From the NCBI GenBank assembly GCA_020630455.1, contig JAHDBK010000190.1, positions 1 through 7,086 on the forward strand: a DNA stretch of 7,086 nt, written 5' to 3'. Position 1 is the stretch's first letter, and each line of letters starts with the position of its first letter. Under the pieces are notes generated by a model. The model saw only the letters and a program-made list of their open reading frames with translations, made no database searches and was not told the DNA's origin. Shown here one piece after another: positions 1 through 5,035 of this stretch. The stretch is from Saprospiraceae bacterium. Lineage in GTDB: Bacteria; Bacteroidota; Bacteroidia; Chitinophagales; Saprospiraceae. Both the position numbers and the translations under genes were made by a program.

Positions 1-2
1 GC

Positions 3-41
3 AGGCCTAGTGGGATGCCAATGGATACATATTATCAATAA
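3..41 (+). CDS. possible 3' end of an unidentified upstream gene
   Basis: The first 25 or so bases are clearly richer in G+C than the intergenic sequence after them, which suggests coding sequence running in from the left. The frame starting at base 3 reads RPSGMPMDTYYQ and stops with TAA at 39-41. The frame starting at base 1 is also open, to a TAG at 49-51 (AGLVGCQWIHIINNLY). I favour the first because its ending is more polar. Neither is long enough to identify a family. The opposite strand has no plausible start here: its only nearby ATG hits a stop after seven codons. Confidence 0.3.
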   Translation, partial: RPSGMPMDTYYQ

Positions 42-88
42 TTTATATTAGTAAAAATATTAATATCATTCTTTTAAATTTTTAATTC

Positions 89-104
89 TAAGTGTTAACA
101 CTTA
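89..104. promoter_or_regulatory. 16-bp perfect palindrome, candidate operator
   Basis: TAAGTGTTAACACTTA is a perfect inverted repeat with no spacer. It ends inside the candidate -7 element of the response-regulator promoter (103-110). A dimeric repressor bound here would block RNA polymerase, so this is a plausible operator for the gene starting at 139. The binding protein is unknown. The regulator itself has no visible DNA-binding domain, so simple autoregulation by direct binding looks unlikely. Confidence 0.5.
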
Positions 105-110
105 AATTTG
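103..110 (+). promoter_or_regulatory. candidate Bacteroidota -7 promoter element for the response regulator
   Basis: TAAATTTG matches the Bacteroidota consensus TAnnTTTG exactly. Transcription would start about 5-8 bases downstream, leaving a leader of some 22 nt before the ATG at 139. The -33 element is poor: with a 19-bp spacer the expected TTTG falls on TTTT at 80-83. The site is the best promoter candidate in this intergenic region. Confidence 0.45.
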
Positions 111-138
111 TATTTTTCAAATAAAATAAAAAAACTCA

Positions 139-1404
139 ATGGCTAAGATTTTAATAGTAGATGACGAACAAGCGATTAGAAGAACCATTCGCGACATTTT
201 GGAATTTGAATCTTATGAAGTAGTTGAAGCAGGAGATGGACTCGATGCTTTGGCTAAGATAAAAAAAGACAAATATGATGTCGTAATCATGGATATTCAA
301 ATGCCTAAAATGGATGGTCTTGAAACACTTGAACGCATTCAAATTCTTACCCCAGATACTCCTGTTATTATGATTTCTGGTCACGGTACTATCGAAACGG
401 CCGTTAAAGCTGTAAAAGATGGTGCATTTGATTATATCGCTAAACCACCAGATTTAAACAGGCTTCTCATCACGATTAGAAACGCGATGGATAAATCGAC
501 ACTAATTACAGAGACTAAAGTCTTGAAGCGAAAGGTCAACAAAAGCAAAACGCAAGAGATTATTGGGGAATCACCTGGAATTAGTAAAATTAAGGAAACC
601 ATTGAGCGTGTTGCACCTACGGAAGCTAGAGTACTAGTAACAGGAGGTAATGGAACAGGAAAGGAATTGGTCGCTCGTTGGATTCATGAATATAGCGAAC
701 GCAATGAAAATTCTATTGTAGAAGTGAACTGTGCTGCTATTCCTGCTGAATTGATAGAAAGTGAATTATTTGGACATGAAAAAGGAGCTTTTACATCTGC
801 TGTTAAACAACGTATAGGTAAATTTGAACAAGCTAATGGAGGAACTCTATTCCTTGATGAAATTGGTGATATGTCTTTATCTGCTCAAGCAAAAGTATTG
901 CGTGCATTACAAGAAAATAAAATTACTCGTGTAGGGGGAGATAAAGAAATAAAAGTAAATGTAAGAGTTATCGCTGCAACTAATAAAGATTTGAGAAGTG
1001 AAATCGCCAGAGGTAATTTTAGAGAGGATTTATATCACCGTCTAGCCGTTATCATTATTCATGTACCTGATTTGAATGATAGAAGAGATGATATTCCATT
1101 ATTAGTGGAACATTTTATTTCTAATATTTGTGATGATTATGGAATGAGTCCTAAGCCTATCGCTAAAAAAGCCATGATTGCTTTACAAAATATCAATTGG
1201 ACAGGTAACATTAGAGAACTTCGCAATGTCGTAGAAAGACTTATTATTTTAAGTGGGAAAGAAATTGTAGAAGAAGATGTATTTAGTTATGTAATGCCTA
1301 GTTCAGCTTCCGCTAATAGATTTAAAGAATTTTTCGATCGCTTTAAAGACATGGAAGAATTACAAACATTTATAGAAAGTGAATATAAAAAGTACAAGCA
1401 ATAA
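139..1404 (+). CDS. sigma-54-type response regulator (NtrC/AtoC-like) lacking the Fis/HTH domain
   Basis: Two-component response regulator of the bacterial enhancer-binding protein family. Residues 1-120 form a receiver domain, with the acidic pocket D8-D9, phospho-acceptor D52, S80 and K102. Residues about 141-370 form the sigma-54 AAA+ domain: GESPGI-type entry at 143, Walker A around 169-176 (GGNGTGKE), GAFTSA in place of the usual GAFTGA at 216-221, Walker B LFLDE at 237-241, the FREDLYHRL segment at 294-302 and the sensor II region WTGNIREL at 354-361. The tail (about 385-421) is short and charged, with no Fis-type helix-turn-helix. It ends about where that domain begins in NtrX-like proteins, so the protein is shorter (421 aa) than the usual 450-480. 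A terminator 21 bases after the stop rules out a lost downstream exon or frameshift. Such a protein could act from solution on sigma-54 RNA polymerase, or through a partner. No sensor kinase lies in the window. The start is preceded by an A-rich tract and no Shine-Dalgarno sequence. Confidence 0.93.
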   Translation: MAKILIVDDEQAIRRTIRDILEFESYEVVEAGDGLDALAKIKKDKYDVVIMDIQMPKMDGLETLERIQILTPDTPVIMISGHGTIETAVKAVKDGAFDYIAKPPDLNRLLITIRNAMDKSTLITETKVLKRKVNKSKTQEIIGESPGISKIKETIERVAPTEARVLVTGGNGTGKELVARWIHEYSERNENSIVEVNCAAIPAELIESELFGHEKGAFTSAVKQRIGKFEQANGGTLFLDEIGDMSLSAQAKVLRALQENKITRVGGDKEIKVNVRVIAATNKDLRSEIARGNFREDLYHRLAVIIIHVPDLNDRRDDIPLLVEHFISNICDDYGMSPKPIAKKAMIALQNINWTGNIRELRNVVERLIILSGKEIVEEDVFSYVMPSSASANRFKEFFDRFKDMEELQTFIESEYKKYKQ

Positions 1405-1425
1405 TTTATAAAAAAATTATCTTTG

Positions 1426-1467
1426 AGTCTTTATTTTTAATTTGATTAAAAATAAAGACTTTTTTTT
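1426..1467 (+). terminator. strong intrinsic terminator after the response regulator
   Basis: AGTCTTTATTTTTAA (1426-1440) pairs perfectly with TTAAAAATAAAGACT (1446-1460) around the 5-nt loop TTTGA. A run of T follows (1460-1467). The 15-bp stem plus T-tract is a classic Rho-independent terminator. It ends only 24 bases before the pyrD start codon, which leaves little room for a separate pyrD promoter. It could therefore also affect pyrD expression (see findings). Confidence 0.88.
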
Positions 1468-1491
1468 ATCTTCAAATCAAAACATCAAAAA

Positions 1492-2526
1492 ATGTACGCT
1501 ATTTTTTTACGTCCAATTTTATTTTTACTCTCTCCCGAAAAAGCCCACCATTTTACTTTATTATTATTAAAAATAACTTTAAAAATTCCCATTATATCTT
1601 CTCTTTTCAAAAATTATTACCAAATTAAAAATAAGAAATTAGAAAGAGAACTCTGGGGAATAAATTTCCCTAACCCTGTGGGTCTAGCCGCGGGTTTTGA
1701 TAAGGATGGAAAACATTTTGAAGCGATGTCTTCCTTGGGTTTTGGTTTTATAGAAATTGGGACAGTAACGCCAATTGCTCAAGAAGGAAATCCACAACCT
1801 CGGTTGTTTCGATTAGCAGATGACCAAGCACTCATTAACCGCATGGGTTTTAATAATGAAGGATTAGAAGCCATGAAAAATCGTATAGCCAATCGAAAAA
1901 ATAAAAACATTATCATTGGTGCTAATATTGGAAAAAATAAAGTAACACCCAATGCTAATGCCAAAGATGATTATGAAAAATGTTTTGAAGCACTATTTGA
2001 TTTAGTAGATTACTTTGTAGTCAATATTAGTTCTCCCAATACTCCTGGATTAAGAGAATTACAAGATAAAAAACCTCTTTCAGAATTATTGACTCATTTA
2101 CAAACACTTAATCAAGAAAAACCTAAACCCAAACCGATACTATTAAAAATTGCTCCAGACCTTACAGACACTCAATTAGACGACATCATTGAGATTGTAC
2201 AAGCAACGAAATTAGACGGTATTATTGCTACCAATACAACCATAGATAGAAGTAATTTAAATACTAAAAAAGAAAAAATCGAAAAAATTGGAAATGGTGG
2301 CCTAAGCGGACAGCCACTAAAGCAGCGTTCTACAGAGGTCATCCGTTATATTAATAAGAAAACTCAAGGGCAAATAGTCATCATCGGCGTAGGTGGAATA
2401 TACAACCCCCAAGACGCGATAGAGAAAATCAACGCTGGTGCTACCTTGGTTCAGCTTTATTCCGGTTTAATTTATAAAGGACCCCAACTTATCAAAAAAA
2501 TCAATCGCTCATTACTTAGTAAATGA
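1492..2526 (+). CDS. pyrD: dihydroorotate dehydrogenase (quinone), class 2
   Basis: Oxidises dihydroorotate to orotate in de novo pyrimidine synthesis, passing electrons through FMN to the membrane quinone pool. The 344-residue length fits class 2 enzymes (E. coli PyrD has 336). Residues 1-40 are hydrophobic and amphipathic, as in the N-terminal helices that dock class 2 enzymes on the inner membrane. Family signatures follow in order: GLAAGFDKDG at 64-73, IGTVTP at 89-94, NRMGFNN at 116-122, ANIGKNK at 144-150, VNISSPNTPGLR at 177-188 (S181 aligning with the catalytic base Ser), LKIAPDL at 218-224, ATNTT at 246-250, GGLSG at 269-273, IGVGGI at 298-303 and the phosphate-binding QLYSGLIYKGP at 321-331. 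No key residue is missing. The ATG follows an A-rich tract without a Shine-Dalgarno sequence. No other pyr gene is adjacent, so it is probably its own unit. Confidence 0.97.
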   Translation: MYAIFLRPILFLLSPEKAHHFTLLLLKITLKIPIISSLFKNYYQIKNKKLERELWGINFPNPVGLAAGFDKDGKHFEAMSSLGFGFIEIGTVTPIAQEGNPQPRLFRLADDQALINRMGFNNEGLEAMKNRIANRKNKNIIIGANIGKNKVTPNANAKDDYEKCFEALFDLVDYFVVNISSPNTPGLRELQDKKPLSELLTHLQTLNQEKPKPKPILLKIAPDLTDTQLDDIIEIVQATKLDGIIATNTTIDRSNLNTKKEKIEKIGNGGLSGQPLKQRSTEVIRYINKKTQGQIVIIGVGGIYNPQDAIEKINAGATLVQLYSGLIYKGPQLIKKINRSLLSK

Positions 2527-2594
2527 CACTATATTATTTCGGCATCTTTTTTGAATTAAATTAGAATAAAGGACATAACCATGCTCTTAGAATG

Positions 2595-2611
2595 AACAAT
2601 TTTTAACAATT
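2595..2611. repeat. direct repeat AACAATT x2 at 10-bp spacing
   Basis: AACAATT occurs at 2595-2601 and again at 2605-2611, one helical turn apart, 17 bases before the small ORF at 2629. This geometry resembles tandem sites of OmpR-family regulators, but such A/T-rich heptamers recur by chance in this composition. The rest of the 102-base gap after pyrD (2527-2628) shows no convincing promoter or terminator to me. Confidence 0.2.
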
Positions 2612-2628
2612 ACAAAAAACAAAGCATT

Positions 2629-2784
2629 ATGTTCTCAATTAGTTTAATGATTTTATTATTTGCATTTAATTTAATTCATGTTGCCATGCAAAAAGATACT
2701 ATATTCTACAAGGACTTAAGATTTTGGATTGTTTTCTTTTCACTTATTGCTTTGATTGTATTAGCTACAAAAGCCAATGTGTAA
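2629..2784 (+). CDS. small two-helix membrane protein, 51 aa, unknown function
   Basis: An ATG-to-TAA frame of 51 codons that I do not recognise as a known family. Two hydrophobic stretches, about residues 3-20 and 32-47 (FWIVFFSLIALIVLAT), flank a short charged loop (QKDTIFYKDLR, 21-31), so a membrane hairpin is likely. The loop carries three basic and two acidic residues, which by the positive-inside rule weakly favours a cytoplasmic loop. An A-rich tract (ACAAAAAACAAAG) precedes the start, like the other starts here. It lies 102 bases after pyrD and 238 before thrS, and an AT-rich inverted repeat begins just after the stop. Support comes from the coherent topology and its placement filling an otherwise long gap. 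Conservation could not be tested. Confidence 0.6.
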   Translation: MFSISLMILLFAFNLIHVAMQKDTIFYKDLRFWIVFFSLIALIVLATKANV

Positions 2785-2785
2785 T

Positions 2786-2806
2786 ATTTTATTATATTAA
2801 TAAAAT
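2786..2806 (+). terminator. AT-only inverted repeat just after the small ORF, possible weak terminator
   Basis: ATTTTATTA (2786-2794) pairs perfectly with TAATAAAAT (2798-2806) across a 3-nt loop, directly after the TAA at 2782-2784. The stem has no G/C pairs and no T-run follows, so termination would be weak. An mRNA 3'-end-stabilising hairpin or chance in AT-rich DNA are alternatives. Confidence 0.3.
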
Positions 2807-2898
2807 CTATTGCACCAAAATTAATACATTTCAAACCTTAGTAACATCCAAAACTACTAATCTTTAAAACCATTTTCAATAATCTTAATATTATTTAT

Positions 2899-2917
2899 CA
2901 AAAAGGAACTCTTTTTG
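2899..2917 (+). terminator. inverted repeat between the small ORF and thrS, possible terminator
   Basis: CAAAAAG (2899-2905) pairs with CTTTTTG (2911-2917) around the loop GAACT, with a U-rich 3' arm. It lies 115 bases after the small ORF and upstream of the candidate thrS promoter. It could end upstream transcription before thrS starts. The short stem and the lack of an uninterrupted T-run after it make this tentative. Confidence 0.3.
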
Positions 2918-2951
2918 CTGTTTAATTATTTAATAATATTAGTAAATATTG

Positions 2952-2959
2952 CATATTTG
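2952..2959 (+). promoter_or_regulatory. candidate -7 promoter element of thrS
   Basis: CATATTTG matches the Bacteroidota TAnnTTTG element except for its first base, and is followed by C as in many such sites. No TTTG is found at the expected -33 position. If used, transcription would start near 2964-2967, giving a leader of about 57 nt that begins just before the hairpin at 2972-2996. Confidence 0.4.
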
Positions 2960-2971
2960 CACAAAGTATAA

Positions 2972-2996
2972 ATTGCTGCTTTCGTATCGCAGTAAT
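2972..2996 (+). promoter_or_regulatory. thrS leader hairpin resembling the tRNA-Thr anticodon arm
   Basis: ATTGCTGC (2972-2979) pairs with GCAGTAAT (2989-2996): eight pairs including one G-U (2975-2993). The loop is TTTCGTATC (2980-2988). If U2980 and C2988 are stacked as a mismatched closing pair, the inner seven bases read U-U-C-G-U-A-U, which superimposes on tRNA loop positions 32-38: U33, anticodon C34-G35-U36, A37. CGU is a threonine anticodon. The hairpin ends 26 bases before the thrS ATG. In E. coli, ThrRS represses its own translation by binding a leader hairpin with a CGU anticodon-like loop, so the same role is inferred here. There is only one hairpin and no Shine-Dalgarno site to mask. 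Confidence 0.5.
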
Positions 2997-3022
2997 ATTA
3001 TTTAATTTTTTAACATTAAAAA

Positions 3023-4951
3023 ATGATTAATATCAGCTTACCTGATGGCTCCGTCAGACAATATGAAAAAGGAGTATCCGCACTAGACATCGCAAAATCC
3101 ATAAGTGAAGGGCTTGCCCGAAATGTGTTATCTGCAAAAGTTAACGGAACCATTCAAGATGCCAATATTCCTATTAATAATGATGCTTCCTTACAATTAT
3201 TTACATGGAATGATGTAGATGGAAAAAAGACCTTTTGGCATTCCTCTGCACATTTATTAGCGGAAGCTTTGGAAGCATTATATGATAATGTAAAATTTGG
3301 GATAGGACCAGCTATTGAAAATGGTTTTTATTATGATGTAGATTTAGGTGAAAAAACCCTTTCTTCAGAAGAATTTCCTAAAATCGAAGCGAAAATGCTT
3401 GAATTGGCTCGTAACAAGAATGAGTATATTCGCAAAGAAATTTCTAAAGAAGAGGCTATTGCTTTTTTCAAAGAAAAGGGTGATGAATACAAATTAGAAT
3501 TATTAGAAGAATTAGAAGATGGGAATATCACTTTTTATCAACAAGGAGATTTTGTAGATTTATGTAAAGGACCTCATATTCCCAATACAGGAAGTATCAA
3601 AGCTATTAAATTAATGAGTTTAGCAGGAGCTTATTGGAGAGGTGATGAAAACCGCAAACAATTGACCCGTATATATGGTGTTTCTTTTCCTAAAGCCAAA
3701 GAACTCAAAGAATATTTAGTATTATTAGAAGAAGCTAAAAAAAGAGACCACAGAAAATTAGGTCAAGAATTAGAACTTTTTATGTTTTCTGAGAGAGTGG
3801 GCTCTGGTTTGCCCATTTGGTTACCAAAAGGAACTGCCCTAAGAACACGTTTAGAAAATTTCTTGAAGGATGAACAAGTAAAAAGAGGATATACTCCTGT
3901 AATTACTCCACATATAGGAAAGAAAGAGTTATATGAAACTTCTGGTCACTGGCAAAAATATGGAGAAGATAGTTTCCAACCTATAAATACTCCAAAAGAA
4001 GGAGAGTTGTTTTTATTAAAGCCGATGAATTGTCCTCACCATTGTGAGATATATGGGCACAAACCTCGTTCTTATAAGGAGTTGCCTTTGAGAATTGCTG
4101 AATTTGGCACGGTATATCGCTATGAGCAAAGTGGGGAATTACACGGCTTGACTCGTGTGCGTTGTTTTACTCAAGATGACGCCCATTTGTTTTGTATGCC
4201 AGACCAATTAAAAGAGGAATTTTTAGGAGTACTAGATTTAACTACTTTTGTATTAAAGAAACTTGGTTTTGATAACTTTACTGCACAAATTTCATTAAGA
4301 GACCCAGGAAATAAAGACAAGTATATTGGTTCTGATGAATTATGGGAAAAAGCGGAGAATGCGATAATCGAAGCTACTCAAGAAGTAGGAATGGAAACCG
4401 TAACGGAGTTGGGTGAAGCTGCTTTTTATGGTCCAAAATTAGATTTTATGGTAAAAGATGCCTTGGGACGTTCTTGGCAATTAGGAACCATTCAAGTAGA
4501 TTATACTTTGCCTGAAAGGTTTAATTTAGAATATATTGGTGCCGACAATCAAGCTCATCGCCCCGTAATGATTCATAGAGCTCCTTTTGGCTCAATGGAA
4601 CGTTTTATTGGAGTATTGACTGAACATTGTGGCGGCAAATTCCCTCTTTGGTTACAACCAGAACAATATGCTTTATTACCTATTAGTGATAAATTTAATG
4701 ATTATGCTAATGATGTTAAAAATCAATTAGCCGCATTAGATATAAGAGGTTTTGTTGATGATAGAAATGAAAAAATAGGAAGAAAAATTCGCGATGCAGA
4801 AGTCAACAAAGTGCCTATCATGCTTATTGTTGGAGAAAAAGAGGCTGCTGAAGGAAAAGTGGCCGTTCGTAAACAAGGCGAAGGCGATGTCGGAGCAATG
4901 GGTATAGACGAATTTAAATCTTATTTCAATCAATTACTAGATGAAATATAA
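3023..4951 (+). CDS. thrS: threonyl-tRNA synthetase
   Basis: Class II aminoacyl-tRNA synthetase that charges tRNA-Thr in the cytoplasm and edits mischarged Ser-tRNA-Thr. All bacterial domains are present in 642 residues. The TGS domain spans about 1-62. The editing domain has H73-x3-H77 and C181-x3-H185. The catalytic core has motif 1 near ETSGHWQKY (305-313), motif 2 Arg R366 within TVYRYEQSGELHGL, and motif 3 GSMERF with R527. Zinc ligands are C337, H388 and H518. The anticodon-binding domain starts near 545, with N582, E607 and R616 matching E. coli N575, E600 and R609. The ATG fits the family's N-terminus (MxxISLPDGS). It follows the AT-only stretch 2997-3022, with no Shine-Dalgarno sequence. 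The infC-rpmI-rplT genes that often follow thrS are absent; a terminator and convergent uvrB come instead. Regulation through the leader hairpin at 2972-2996 is suspected. Confidence 0.98.
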   Translation: MINISLPDGSVRQYEKGVSALDIAKSISEGLARNVLSAKVNGTIQDANIPINNDASLQLFTWNDVDGKKTFWHSSAHLLAEALEALYDNVKFGIGPAIENGFYYDVDLGEKTLSSEEFPKIEAKMLELARNKNEYIRKEISKEEAIAFFKEKGDEYKLELLEELEDGNITFYQQGDFVDLCKGPHIPNTGSIKAIKLMSLAGAYWRGDENRKQLTRIYGVSFPKAKELKEYLVLLEEAKKRDHRKLGQELELFMFSERVGSGLPIWLPKGTALRTRLENFLKDEQVKRGYTPVITPHIGKKELYETSGHWQKYGEDSFQPINTPKEGELFLLKPMNCPHHCEIYGHKPRSYKELPLRIAEFGTVYRYEQSGELHGLTRVRCFTQDDAHLFCMPDQLKEEFLGVLDLTTFVLKKLGFDNFTAQISLRDPGNKDKYIGSDELWEKAENAIIEATQEVGMETVTELGEAAFYGPKLDFMVKDALGRSWQLGTIQVDYTLPERFNLEYIGADNQAHRPVMIHRAPFGSMERFIGVLTEHCGGKFPLWLQPEQYALLPISDKFNDYANDVKNQLAALDIRGFVDDRNEKIGRKIRDAEVNKVPIMLIVGEKEAAEGKVAVRKQGEGDVGAMGIDEFKSYFNQLLDEI

Positions 4952-4980
4952 GTCATTTAAATAATTTAAATTCAACAATA

Positions 4981-5024
4981 ATAAAGCCGATTAATAAAGA
5001 AAATTATTTATTAATCGGCTTTAT
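4981..5024. terminator. bidirectional terminator shared by thrS and uvrB
   Basis: ATAAAGCCGATTAATAAA (4981-4998) pairs perfectly with TTTATTAATCGGCTTTAT (5007-5024) around an 8-nt loop. The 18-bp stem has a GCCGA core and lies in the 84-base gap between the convergent stop codons. Each strand has a T-rich 3' flank, though interrupted by other bases, so it can plausibly end transcription both ways and prevent antisense read-through. Confidence 0.82.
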
Positions 5025-5035
5025 CATTATTAATA

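Noticed and set aside
57..66. Palindrome ATATTAATAT upstream of the response regulator
   Set aside because: Pure A/T palindromes of this length are expected by chance in this composition, and it does not overlap a promoter element.
151..384. Minus-strand open frame inside the response regulator, with similar antisense frames inside pyrD (1779-1964) and thrS (3331-3531, 4736-4933)
   Set aside because: They lie wholly within strongly supported genes, show no recognisable domain, and are explained by codon bias on the opposite strand.
1401..1420. AT-only 7-bp hairpin over the response-regulator stop codon as an antiterminator for the 1426-1467 hairpin
   Set aside because: It does not share bases with the terminator stem and is very weak, so it cannot serve as a competing structure.
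1402..1425. Frameshift or sequencing error removing the HTH domain of the response regulator
   Set aside because: Only 21 bases separate the stop from a strong terminator, so there is no room for an HTH in any frame.
2540..2555. Sigma-54-like promoter CGGCAT-N5-TTGAA after pyrD
   Set aside because: The near-invariant GC of the -12 element is GA here and the -24 box is imperfect, so chance is more likely than a functional site.
2785..3022. T-box riboswitch upstream of thrS
   Set aside because: No T-box consensus (AGGGTGGNACCGCG-like) and no terminator/antiterminator pair near the gene. The leader is short, and T-boxes are not typical of Bacteroidota.
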